Below are positions 1-9,133 of a stretch of DNA of 64,000 bases, piece by piece. Source of the DNA: Mycobacterium sp. 1274761.0 (GTDB lineage Bacteria; Actinomycetota; Actinomycetes; Mycobacteriales; Mycobacteriaceae); contig NZ_LZMC01000019.1 of the NCBI RefSeq assembly GCF_001668615.1, positions 62,001 through 126,000 on the forward strand, in the 5' to 3' direction. Position 1 is the stretch's first letter; each line of letters starts with the position of its first letter. The notes under the pieces were generated by a model, which did not search any database, had not been told where the DNA came from, and was given only the letters and a program-made list of their open reading frames with translations. A program made the translations under genes and the position numbers.

Positions 1-1286
1 AGCATGCGATCTGGTGGCAGGTCTATCCGCTCGGTTTCGTCGGCGCGTTTCCCGCCGAGCCGCCGCCGGGCCCTGACGAGCACCGGCTGCGCCGGATCAT
101 CGAATGGTTCGACCACGCCGTTGAGCTCGGCGCCTCCGGTGTCGCCCTGGGACCGATATTCGTCTCGAAGACGCACGGCTACGACACCACCGACCACCGC
201 CGCATCGACCCGCGCCTCGGGGACGACGGTGACTTCGACGAGTTGATCACCGAAGCTCACCGGCGCGGCCTGCGGGTGCTGCTCGACGGCGTCTTCAACC
301 ATGTTGGGACGGATTTCCCGCGCTACCGCGACGCCGTCGCCGGAGACGACACGTCGTGGTTCCTGCCGACCGGTAGCGGTGAATTCGAGACGTTCGAGGG
401 ACACGGCGAACTCGTCGCGCTCAACCACGACAATCCCGACGTTGTTGACTACACCGTCGATGTGATGACGCACTGGCTGGGCCGCGGAGCCGACGGCTGG
501 CGCCTCGACGCGGCATACGCCGTTCCCGACCGGTTCTGGGCGCAGGTGCTGCCGCGCGTGCGTGCGGAATTCGGCGACGCATGGTTTGTCGCCGAGGTCA
601 TTCACGGCGACTACTCGGCGCATGTCCGCGAGGCGGGAGTCGACTCGGTCACCCAGTACGAACTGTGGAAGGCCATCTGGAGCAGCCTCAACGACGGCAA
701 TTTCCACGAGCTGGACTGGGCGCTGCAGCGGCACAACGACTTTCTGGACGTCTTTGTCCCGATGACCTTCATCGGCAACCACGATGTCACCCGGATCGCG
801 AGCAAGCTGGAGAACACCCGCCACCTCGAACACGCGCTGGTGCTGCTTCTCACCATCGGCGGCACGCCGAGCATCTACGCCGGCGACGAGTCCGCATACC
901 TTGGCGTCAAGGAGGAGCGCGTCGGCGGCGACGACGCCGTGCGTCCCGAATTCACCGCTCCCGGTACAGGAGTCGGCGATCGTGGACGTGACATCTACCG
1001 GCTGCACCAGTATCTGATCGGGCTACGCCGCCGCCACCCGTGGCTGCACACCGCCCGGACCTCGTCCGTTGCGCTAACCAACACCGGATATGTCTACCGG
1101 ACGAGCTACGGGGCGGAGGCACTGGTGGTCGCACTCAACATCGACGACGCCTCGATGTCGTTGTCGTTGCGTGACGTCGGGCTCGCCGAAGGGCGCATCG
1201 TCGCGGGATCAGGAGCACCCCCACAGGATGTCCTCTCACAGGCCGAAATCGAGCCACACGGCTGGCTGATAGTCGCGCCGGGCTGA
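1..1286 (+). CDS. GH13 (alpha-amylase family) glycoside hydrolase, 5' end outside the window
   Basis: The reading frame is open from base 3, so the true start lies before the window. All four GH13 signatures are visible in order: DGVFNHVG (about residue 94 of the visible part), WRLDAAY with the Asp nucleophile, FVAEVIHG with the acid/base Glu, and FIGNHDVTRI with the transition-state Asp. A short C-terminal region of the beta-sandwich type follows. Enzymes of this family hydrolyse or transglycosylate alpha-glucans; the substrate cannot be read from this sequence. The stop codon lies 2 bases from the stop of the convergent DUF1810 gene. The beginning AIWWQVYPLGFVGAF is typical of the start of the catalytic barrel, so few residues are missing. 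Confidence 0.9.
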   Translation, partial: HAIWWQVYPLGFVGAFPAEPPPGPDEHRLRRIIEWFDHAVELGASGVALGPIFVSKTHGYDTTDHRRIDPRLGDDGDFDELITEAHRRGLRVLLDGVFNHVGTDFPRYRDAVAGDDTSWFLPTGSGEFETFEGHGELVALNHDNPDVVDYTVDVMTHWLGRGADGWRLDAAYAVPDRFWAQVLPRVRAEFGDAWFVAEVIHGDYSAHVREAGVDSVTQYELWKAIWSSLNDGNFHELDWALQRHNDFLDVFVPMTFIGNHDVTRIASKLENTRHLEHALVLLLTIGGTPSIYAGDESAYLGVKEERVGGDDAVRPEFTAPGTGVGDRGRDIYRLHQYLIGLRRRHPWLHTARTSSVALTNTGYVYRTSYGAEALVVALNIDDASMSLSLRDVGLAEGRIVAGSGAPPQDVLSQAEIEPHGWLIVAPG

Positions 1287-1288
1287 CG

Positions 1289-1732
1289 TCACGTCAGCCG
1301 CGCAGCGGTGACGGGATCGGCTTCGCCGCCATAGAAATTGTCCAGGACCGCCACGAAGTCGGCGTTGTCGTCGGTCGCCTTCGCGAACAACGTCATCGAC
1401 GACCGCAGCTTCATGTCGTCGGGCTGGCCGAAGACCTCCTGCGCCGTGCGGCCTTCGATCGCCGCTACCAGCCTGGCGCACTCCCGCAGGCGCGGGCCGA
1501 GCAGCACGTGGGCGAGGTAGGCGCGGGCCTCCTCGATCGAGGTGATCCCGAACCGAACGGCCGTCGGGCTGCTGCCCAGCCCACGCAATTGGGGAAACAC
1601 GAACCACATCCAGTGACTGCGTTTGCGGCCGGCGCGGAGCTCAGCGAGCACGGCGTCATAGACGGGCGCCTGCGCGTCGACGAACCGCTGCAGGTCGAAA
1701 GGGTCGCCGGTCGCGTTTCCAAACCCGCCCAC
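1289..1732 (-). CDS. DUF1810 family protein
   Basis: About 147 residues. The sequence from DPFDLQRFVDAQ through SHWMWFVFPQLRGLG to LDNFYGGEADP follows the DUF1810 pattern, a small soluble family of unknown biochemical function. I chose the GTG at 1732 because GAGGAA stands 6 bases before it. Another GTG lies one codon upstream. A much longer start at 2008 would run through the 5' end of the divergent cyclase gene and adds no recognisable sequence. The gene is convergent with the amylase gene, with almost no gap. No function is assigned. Confidence 0.8.
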   Translation of the reverse strand: MGGFGNATGDPFDLQRFVDAQAPVYDAVLAELRAGRKRSHWMWFVFPQLRGLGSSPTAVRFGITSIEEARAYLAHVLLGPRLRECARLVAAIEGRTAQEVFGQPDDMKLRSSMTLFAKATDDNADFVAVLDNFYGGEADPVTAARLT

Positions 1733-1811
1733 CACGATTTCCTCACTGTGCTGCTGGCCGTACGGCCGACACGTTAGTCTCGCCCGGCAGCCATTATCGC
1801 GAGAGGACGCC

Positions 1812-4022
1812 ATGCCGCCTTTATCCACTGGCCGCAACGGTGCGCCTGCGACGACCCAGAGCGACGAACGAAACGACGAGGAGTCGGCGCCGAAGCTTGG
1901 CCGCTTCGCCCGCAGGAGGCATCCGTTGTCGCGGGTCAGCATCCAGTCCAAGCTCCTGGTCATGCTGCTGACCACCAGCATCTTGTCCGCTGCAGTGGTG
2001 GGTGCCATCGGCTTTCACTCCGGCCGGACATCTCTGCGGGCATCGGTGTTCGACCGGCTCACCGAGATACGTGCGTCGCAGTCGCGGCAGCTCGAGGCGA
2101 AATTCACCGATCTGCAAAGAGTCCTCATCAGCTACGCCCGCGGAACCACTCTGACCGAGGCTGTCCAGGCGTATTCCACGGCTTTCAACCAGCTGAACGC
2201 GGCGCCGACCAACCCGGCCCAATGGCAGTCGATCGTCGCCTACTACGACAACGAGTTCCGCAAGCGCGAGAAGGACCAGACCGGAGAGGATGTCGACGTC
2301 GACGCCCTGCTGCCGGTGTCCAATGCTCAGCGTTATTTGCAGGCCTACTACACGGCTCCATTCCGCGACTGGGACAAGGCGATTGAACTCGACGACGCCC
2401 GCGACGGCAGCGCGTGGTCAGCGGCCAACGCGCGATTCAACGACTTCTTCAGAACGATCGTGCTGCGGTTCCAGTTCGAGGACGCCCTCCTGCTCGACAC
2501 CGCAGGGAACGTCGTCTACAGCGCATATAAGGGCGTCGACCTCGGCACCAATATCCTCACCGGGCCATATCGCGGCAGTTCCCTGCGGGGTGCGTACGAG
2601 AAGGCGATGAGCGCCAACACTGTGGACTATGTGGGCGTCACCGACTTCAGCGACTACCAGCCCGCAGACGAGCCGACCGCATGGCTGCTCGCGCCGGTCG
2701 GCAAACCGGGAACCGCGGAGGGCGTGCTTGCCCTGCAGTTCCCGATCTCCTCAATCAACCGGCTGATGACGGTCGACAAACAGTGGGAAGCAGCGGGGAT
2801 GGGCAAGACCGGCGAGACCTTTCTTGTCGGTCCCGACGGGCTGATGCGGTCGGACTCCCGGTTGTTCCTCGAGGATCCCGACGCCTTCAAGCGCGCGGTG
2901 ATCGACGAGGGCACGCCGCCCGAGGTCGCCGAAGAGTCGATCCGTCAGCACGGAACGACCCTGGTGCAGCCGGTCGAAAGCGAAGCCACCCGTTCGGCCC
3001 AGCGGGGCCAGACCGGCACCATCATCGGGGACGACTACCTGGGCCGCCGAACGCTACAGGCCTATGCACCGTTGAACCTGGACGGCCTGAACTGGTCGAT
3101 CATCGCCAAGATCGACACATCAGAGGCGTTCGCGCCCGTGACCTCATTCACCCGCACGCTCGTGGTGTCGACCGCTGTGATCATCTTCTTGGTATCGCTC
3201 GGGGCGATGCTGCTGGCCCGGCTCTTCGTGCGGCCGATTCGTAGGCTCGAAGCGGGTGCCCAGCAGATAAGCGCCGGCGACTACCACGTGATCGTGCCGG
3301 TCGAGTCCCGCGACGAGTTCGGCGATCTCACCGTGGCGTTCAACGACATGAGCCGCAACCTCGCCATAAAGGAGGAGTTGCTCGCCGAGCAACGCCGCGA
3401 GAACGATCGGCTGTTGCGGTCGCTCATGCCCGAGCCTGTCGTGCAGCGCTACCGGGAGGGCGAGGAGACCATCGCGCAGGACCATCAGAACGTCACCGTG
3501 ATCTTCGCCGACATCATGGGCCTGAACCAGCTGGGCGAAGAGATCAGCTCCGAGGAACTGCTGGCGATCGTGAACAAGCTGACGCGTCAATTCGACGCTG
3601 CCGCAGAAGATCTCGGTGTCGAACAGGTACGTACACTGCACGACGGTTACTTGGCCAGCTGCGGATTGTCGGTACCCAGGCTGGACAATGTTCGGCGCAC
3701 GGTCGACTTCGCCGTCGAAATGCAACGCACCATTGAACGCTTCAACGCTGAGACAGGTCACAACCTCGGACTTCGGGCGGGAATCGATACGGGTGCGGTC
3801 ACCAGTGGACTGGTGGGGCGGACGACGCTCGCTTACGACATGTGGGGCTCGGCTGTCGATCTCGCCTATCAGGTGCACCGGGGCGCGCCGCAGCCAGGAA
3901 TTTACGTGAGTTCGGCGGTGTACGACGTCATGCGCGACAGCCGGGACTTCGCCGCAGCCGACGATGTAAGCGTCGACGGACAGCAACAACCGATCTGGCG
4001 GTTGATGGAGCATCCGTCATGA
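1812..4022 (+). CDS. Membrane-bound class III nucleotide cyclase-like protein with extracytoplasmic sensor and HAMP domain
   Basis: 736 residues. The start at 1812 has GAGAGGA just upstream. Order: cytoplasmic tail, membrane helix about 47-68, large extracytoplasmic sensor region, second helix about 450-472, HAMP about 474-526, then a class III cyclase domain from about 558. The metal-binding Asp residues are present (D567 in FADI, D611 in RTLHDGYL). Three other key positions differ from the consensus: the base-selecting Lys is R607, the transition-state Asn is D683, and the transition-state Arg is Q687. Catalysis is therefore doubtful. The architecture and neighbour match M. tuberculosis Rv2435c. 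The stop overlaps the start of the MscS gene (ATGA), so the two proteins are probably made together. Confidence 0.85.
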   Translation: MPPLSTGRNGAPATTQSDERNDEESAPKLGRFARRRHPLSRVSIQSKLLVMLLTTSILSAAVVGAIGFHSGRTSLRASVFDRLTEIRASQSRQLEAKFTDLQRVLISYARGTTLTEAVQAYSTAFNQLNAAPTNPAQWQSIVAYYDNEFRKREKDQTGEDVDVDALLPVSNAQRYLQAYYTAPFRDWDKAIELDDARDGSAWSAANARFNDFFRTIVLRFQFEDALLLDTAGNVVYSAYKGVDLGTNILTGPYRGSSLRGAYEKAMSANTVDYVGVTDFSDYQPADEPTAWLLAPVGKPGTAEGVLALQFPISSINRLMTVDKQWEAAGMGKTGETFLVGPDGLMRSDSRLFLEDPDAFKRAVIDEGTPPEVAEESIRQHGTTLVQPVESEATRSAQRGQTGTIIGDDYLGRRTLQAYAPLNLDGLNWSIIAKIDTSEAFAPVTSFTRTLVVSTAVIIFLVSLGAMLLARLFVRPIRRLEAGAQQISAGDYHVIVPVESRDEFGDLTVAFNDMSRNLAIKEELLAEQRRENDRLLRSLMPEPVVQRYREGEETIAQDHQNVTVIFADIMGLNQLGEEISSEELLAIVNKLTRQFDAAAEDLGVEQVRTLHDGYLASCGLSVPRLDNVRRTVDFAVEMQRTIERFNAETGHNLGLRAGIDTGAVTSGLVGRTTLAYDMWGSAVDLAYQVHRGAPQPGIYVSSAVYDVMRDSRDFAAADDVSVDGQQQPIWRLMEHPS

Positions 4023-5419
4023 TCAGCGTGCTGGAAGCGCCGTGGTTCTACTGGGCGGTGGGCATGGCGATCGGCTTTCCGGTCTGCCTGATTCTGCTGA
4101 CGGAGTTGCACAGCGCGCTGCGCCGGAGGGGCAGCTTCCTCGCCCGGCCTGTGCACCTCATCCGCAACTACATCCTGCCGCTGGGCGCTCTGTTGGTTCT
4201 TCTCATCGGCGTCATGCAGATCTCCGGGACGGCGACGCCGGTGCGGGTCGTCGCCACGATGTTCGGCTTCGTGGTGTTGGTGCTTCTTCTATCCGGTACG
4301 AACGCCACGGTCTTCCAAGGGGCGCCGGAAGGCAGCTGGCGTAAGCGGATCCCGTCGATTTTCCTGGATGTGGCCCGCTTCGCCTTGATCGCGCTGGGCG
4401 TCGGGCTCATCCTCGCCTACATCTGGGGCGCGCACATCGGCGGCCTGTTCACTGCCCTCGGAGTCTCGTCGATCGTGCTCGGCTTGACCCTGCAGAACTC
4501 GGTCGGACAGATCATCGCCGGCCTGCTGGTCCTCTTTGAGCAGCCGTTCCAGCTCGGTGACTGGATCGAGACTCCGACCGCCAGGGGCCGCGTCGTCGAA
4601 GTCAACTGGCGCGCAACACATATCGACACCGGCGGTGGCCTTCTCATCATGCCCAATTCCGTCCTGGCTGCGGCATCGTTCACCAATTTCTCGCGTCCGC
4701 CCGGGGCGCATTCGCTCTCTGTGACAACGATCTTCTCTGTCGACGATCCCCCCGACGATGTCCGCAAGATGCTCAATCAAGTGGCAAGCGCGCTACCCCA
4801 ACTGCGACCGGACGCCACGCCGTCGACCGTTCCGCTGGGCGGCTTGCAGTACAGCACCTCGATACCGTTGCGTTCGCCCGCCGACGATTTCGCGGCGCGA
4901 TCGGTCTTTCTGCGGTGGGTGTGGTACGCATCGCGGCGCGCCGGGTTGAGCTTGGATGAGGCCGAAGACGACTTCGAAACGCCTGAGCGGCTGCAGCAGT
5001 CACTTCGTGTCGTCGCATCCACCCTCAGATTGACCGACACGGAACGCGAAGCGATGCAGACGCACTGCCGCGTCACCCGCTACGGCGCCGATGAATATCT
5101 GCAGTCTGCCGGCGAAATCCCCGACGGCATGACCTTCATCGTCGACGGACGCGTCCGCCTTGTGTTCAGCGACAGCGATGGCGCGCTGATTCCGCTGAGA
5201 ACCTTGGAACCAGGTGACTTCCTCGGTCAGACCACTCTCACCCGCGAGCCGGTCACGGCGGGCGCATATGCGCTCGAAGAGGTGACGGTACTGCTGGTCG
5301 AACGCGAACACATCGAGGATCTCGTGGCCCGTAAACCGGTGCTGCTTCAGGAAATCGGCCGCGCTATCGAAGATCGGCGCGCCGATTTGCGCCGCGCAGT
5401 CGCTGCGGCGGCGGACTAG
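4019..5419 (+). CDS. MscS-family mechanosensitive channel with C-terminal cyclic-nucleotide-binding-like domain
   Basis: 466 residues; the ATG overlaps the cyclase stop. Several N-terminal membrane helices (about 8-28, 47-65, 75-93, 118-140) lead into the pore helix and beta domain of MscS proteins, seen in GVSSIVLGLTLQNSVGQI and LFEQPFQLGDWIE. From about residue 340 there is a CRP-type cNMP-binding fold, including YLQSAGEIPDGMTFIVDGRV. The phosphate-binding cassette reads PGDFLGQTTLTREPV rather than the usual GE...R.A, so binding of cAMP or cGMP is uncertain. It resembles M. tuberculosis Rv2434c. The coupling to the cyclase-like gene suggests that the two products work as a sensor-channel pair; that is inference. 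Confidence 0.85.
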   Translation: MISVLEAPWFYWAVGMAIGFPVCLILLTELHSALRRRGSFLARPVHLIRNYILPLGALLVLLIGVMQISGTATPVRVVATMFGFVVLVLLLSGTNATVFQGAPEGSWRKRIPSIFLDVARFALIALGVGLILAYIWGAHIGGLFTALGVSSIVLGLTLQNSVGQIIAGLLVLFEQPFQLGDWIETPTARGRVVEVNWRATHIDTGGGLLIMPNSVLAAASFTNFSRPPGAHSLSVTTIFSVDDPPDDVRKMLNQVASALPQLRPDATPSTVPLGGLQYSTSIPLRSPADDFAARSVFLRWVWYASRRAGLSLDEAEDDFETPERLQQSLRVVASTLRLTDTEREAMQTHCRVTRYGADEYLQSAGEIPDGMTFIVDGRVRLVFSDSDGALIPLRTLEPGDFLGQTTLTREPVTAGAYALEEVTVLLVEREHIEDLVARKPVLLQEIGRAIEDRRADLRRAVAAAAD

Positions 5420-5428
5420 ACGCGGGCG

Positions 5429-6643
5429 ATGCACCGCCGAATACCACGGCCACGGGAGCTGGCTCCGCTCATCCAGTTCAAAAAACCGAGGCTGAACCCG
5501 ACCACCCGCCGGCTGGCCGACGCACTGACGATCGCCGACCTGCGCCGAATCGCCAAGCGGCGCACACCCAAAGCGGCATTCGACTACACCGATGGCGCAG
5601 CCGAAGAGGAGCTGTCCCTGGCTCGGGCGCGCAAAGCATTCCACGACATCCAGTTTCACCCGACGATCCTGCGCAACGTCGCTGACGTCGACACCGGCTG
5701 GGATATTCTCGGCAGTCGGGTGGACCTTCCGTTCGGCATCGCGCCGACCGGTTTCACCCGCCTCATGCACACCGAAGGCGAGATCGCCGGCGCGCACGCG
5801 GCGGCGCGGCGAGGCATTCCGTTCTCGTTGTCGACGCTGGGCACCAGGTCGATTGAAGAGGTCAAGGCCGCGAACCCCCAGGGCCGCAACTGGTTTCAGC
5901 TCTACATGTGGAAAGACCGGGACCGGTCGATGGCGTTGGTCGAACGCGCCGCCGCGGCGGGATTCGACACCCTGCTCGTCACGGTGGACGTTCCCGTCGC
6001 CGGAGCCCGGCTTCGCGACACCCGCAACGGAATGTCCGTACCGCCGGCGCTCACCCTGCGGACGGTGCTCGACGCGGTGACCCACCCGCGGTGGTGGTTC
6101 GACCTGCTGACCACCGAGCCGTTGTCGTTCGCCTCACTGGATCGCTGGCCGGGCACTGTAGCCGAATACCTCGACACCATGTTCGACCCGACGGTGACGT
6201 TCGACGATTTGGCTTGGATCAAATCGCAGTGGCCGAACAACTTGGTGGTCAAGGGGATTCAGACACTCGACGATGCCAGATCGGTCGTCGACCTCGGCGT
6301 CGACGGTATCGTGCTGTCGAACCACGGCGGCAGGCAGCTGGACCGCGCGCCGGTGCCGCTGCACCTGCTGCCCGACGTCGCCCGTGAGGTGGGCGCCGAC
6401 ACCGAGATCCTGCTCGACACGGGAATCATGTCCGGCGCCGACGTCGTCGCCGCCATCGCGCTGGGCGCAAGGTTCACCCTCGTTGGGCGCGCCTATCTCT
6501 ACGGTCTGATGGCCGGCGGTGAGGCCGGCGTCCACCGCGCCATCACAATTCTGGCAGAGCAGGTCCTGCGCACCATGCGACTGCTCGGTGTGACGTGCCT
6601 GGAGGAGTTGACGCCGCGGCACGTCACCCTGCTGGACTCCTAA
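5429..6643 (+). CDS. lldD2: FMN-dependent L-lactate dehydrogenase (LldD2 type)
   Basis: 404 residues, starting 9 bases after the channel gene. It belongs to the alpha-hydroxy-acid oxidase/dehydrogenase family, a TIM barrel with FMN. Visible signatures are [40 protein letters not shown], the lysine in LVVKGIQTL, and the active-site [12 protein letters not shown]. The order and wording are very close to what I recall of M. tuberculosis Rv1872c, including the N-terminal [10 protein letters not shown]. It oxidises L-lactate to pyruvate with electrons passed to the respiratory chain. Its stop overlaps the stop of the convergent lipoprotein gene. Specificity for lactate over other 2-hydroxy acids is inferred from the close resemblance. 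Confidence 0.88.
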   Translation: MHRRIPRPRELAPLIQFKKPRLNPTTRRLADALTIADLRRIAKRRTPKAAFDYTDGAAEEELSLARARKAFHDIQFHPTILRNVADVDTGWDILGSRVDLPFGIAPTGFTRLMHTEGEIAGAHAAARRGIPFSLSTLGTRSIEEVKAANPQGRNWFQLYMWKDRDRSMALVERAAAAGFDTLLVTVDVPVAGARLRDTRNGMSVPPALTLRTVLDAVTHPRWWFDLLTTEPLSFASLDRWPGTVAEYLDTMFDPTVTFDDLAWIKSQWPNNLVVKGIQTLDDARSVVDLGVDGIVLSNHGGRQLDRAPVPLHLLPDVAREVGADTEILLDTGIMSGADVVAAIALGARFTLVGRAYLYGLMAGGEAGVHRAITILAEQVLRTMRLLGVTCLEELTPRHVTLLDS

Positions 6644-7794
6644 CGGTTGGCCAGCAGTACGTACTGCGCCGCCGCCATCTGTTGCGCTTTGGTCGCCGAA
6701 TCGGCGCGAACCTCGGTGTAGACGGCGTCGTAGACCACCCGGCAGGCGAAAGCGGGCATGGCCACGGTCGGCGGGTCGGTCTGAAAGCATTGGGTGTCAG
6801 GCAGATTCGCATCGTTGTCGATGCGGTGTTCGCGGTTGGATACCTCGGCGATGACCGCCGCGGCCATGTCCTTGGCCGCCTGGTGGTCGCGCAACCGGTA
6901 CAGGCGTTGGTGACCCGACACGGCGAACCGCTCGACACCCCAGGCGTCGAAGAGGCTGTCCCGACGAAAGGTCGCCGGCTGGTCATGCAAAGCGCCCGTC
7001 GGCCCGTAGACGGCGAACGTGGGCGACGGCGGCGGCGCGGCGGTTGGATCGGTGGCCACCATCCGGGCGAGAAGACCGTCGGGATCGCGTGGCAGCGCAG
7101 GAATGTCGGCCATCGGCGTCGGTGTGAAGGCCTGCAGCAACGCGTGTTCTTCGTCGACCGCGGCGTCGAGTTCACCGATGTGCTTCTCGATTCCATCGGG
7201 CGCCGCGTCGAGCGTCAGGTGCAGAGCGAACGGCCCGATCGCAGTGTCCAGCAGCAGCTTTCTCATGCCGGGCGTGTACCGGGCGGCGATTTCGGGGCGG
7301 GTGGGCAGCGGCGTGGCGATCGTCTTGTCGAAGTCCTCCCAGTTGGCTACCTCGAGAACAGACGCAGCCGACTGTGCGGCCGCGTCGATCGGGAAACGCG
7401 ACACCATGATCGACAACTCGGCATGCGGCGTACGGCCGTCCGGGGCATCGGCGTAGGTGGCGCGGTAACCGGCGACCCAACCGCGACGGTCGAGGATCCG
7501 TGCAGCCGTTTCGCCGACGACCGCAGACAGGCTGGCGGGGTCGGAAATCGGGCCCGCCTGCCGCAGGTGGATCAACGGGGATCCGAACTGCGACGTATCG
7601 GCTACCGCGTCGGCCATCCGAATGCCCTCCAGCGCCGTGCCCACCGGCAGCGACTGCGGATTCGGGATCATGCGCGGCGCGGTCGAATACGGCCCGGGGT
7701 CCAGGCTGCTCGGGTCGACTTCGCGGGTGCCGCCGCAGCCTGCGACAACCGCACACGCCGTCGTCACCGTCACGAACCACCGCAGCCACGCCAC
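6640..7794 (-). CDS. Probable mycobacterial lipoprotein (DUF7373-like)
   Basis: About 384 residues from the GTG at 7794. I chose that start because it places a compact signal sequence directly before the lipobox VVAGC, with Cys20 as the acylated residue; a longer frame reaching 7938 adds an arginine-rich stretch unlike a signal peptide. The mature protein has no motif I can name. Phrases such as [10 protein letters not shown] and [20 protein letters not shown] remind me of the mycobacterial surface lipoprotein family now called DUF7373; that is from memory. It is convergent with lldD2 and divergent from the antigen 85 gene. Function unknown; an envelope location is the only firm inference. 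Confidence 0.7.
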   Translation of the reverse strand: MAWLRWFVTVTTACAVVAGCGGTREVDPSSLDPGPYSTAPRMIPNPQSLPVGTALEGIRMADAVADTSQFGSPLIHLRQAGPISDPASLSAVVGETAARILDRRGWVAGYRATYADAPDGRTPHAELSIMVSRFPIDAAAQSAASVLEVANWEDFDKTIATPLPTRPEIAARYTPGMRKLLLDTAIGPFALHLTLDAAPDGIEKHIGELDAAVDEEHALLQAFTPTPMADIPALPRDPDGLLARMVATDPTAAPPPSPTFAVYGPTGALHDQPATFRRDSLFDAWGVERFAVSGHQRLYRLRDHQAAKDMAAAVIAEVSNREHRIDNDANLPDTQCFQTDPPTVAMPAFACRVVYDAVYTEVRADSATKAQQMAAAQYVLLANR

Positions 7795-7946
7795 CGCGAC
7801 GACGGTAATCGATGCCTGTTTGGCCAGCTCAACAAGTAGATATCGGCGCCGAGTCGCAATCGTTAGCGGTTCGCGACATCCAAATGCCGTGTTGGTACGC
7901 AAGTGACTGATGTGGCGGATGTTCACTGGCCCACGCAAAGCAACGG

Positions 7947-8999
<1,053 letters not shown>

Positions 9000-9013
9000 C
9001 AGCACCTCCCTCC

Positions 9014-9048
9014 AGTGGGCCTGCCGCTACCCCAGCGGCAGGCCCACT
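9014..9048 (+). terminator. Hairpin terminator after fbpC
   Basis: A perfect 15-bp stem (9014-9028 with 9034-9048) with a 5-base loop, 14 bases after the fbpC stop. It lacks a following T run, as is common for mycobacterial terminators. It separates fbpC from the lon promoter. Confidence 0.8.
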
Positions 9049-9076
9049 GCCTTGGCGTCAGGGACGCTATTCCGGT

Positions 9077-9103
9077 GGGAACAAAGGCGGCCGCAACAAG
9101 GTT
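9077..9103 (+). promoter_or_regulatory. SigH-like promoter for lon
   Basis: GGGAACA at 9077-9083 is followed after 17 bases by GTT at 9101-9103. This fits the mycobacterial SigH pattern (GGGAAYA, 16-17 bases, cGTT) used in heat and disulfide stress. Transcription would start near 9110, leaving a short leader before the GGAGGA ribosome-binding site at 9125. SigE has a similar -35 and cannot be excluded. Confidence 0.55.
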
Positions 9104-9121
9104 GAGTGCATCAGGCTTAAC
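9101..9121 (+). promoter_or_regulatory. Possible HspR-type (HAIR-like) operator before lon
   Basis: GTTGAGT, 7 bases, GCTTAAC. The HspR-associated repeat is CTTGAGT-N7-ACTCAAG; the left arm fits 6 of 7 and the right arm 4 of 7, and the arms are partly palindromic with each other. It lies on the expected transcription start. Weak, but well placed for a chaperone/protease gene. Confidence 0.3.
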
Positions 9122-9133
9122 TTTGGAGGATAA

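Noticed and set aside
1733-2008. Extended N-terminus for the DUF1810 protein
   Set aside because: It overlaps the divergent cyclase gene and adds no conserved sequence; a GTG with GAGGAA fits the domain start.
3842-4018. Longer start for the MscS gene inside the cyclase gene
   Set aside because: The added residues are low-complexity out-of-frame sequence; the ATGA overlap at 4019 is the natural start.
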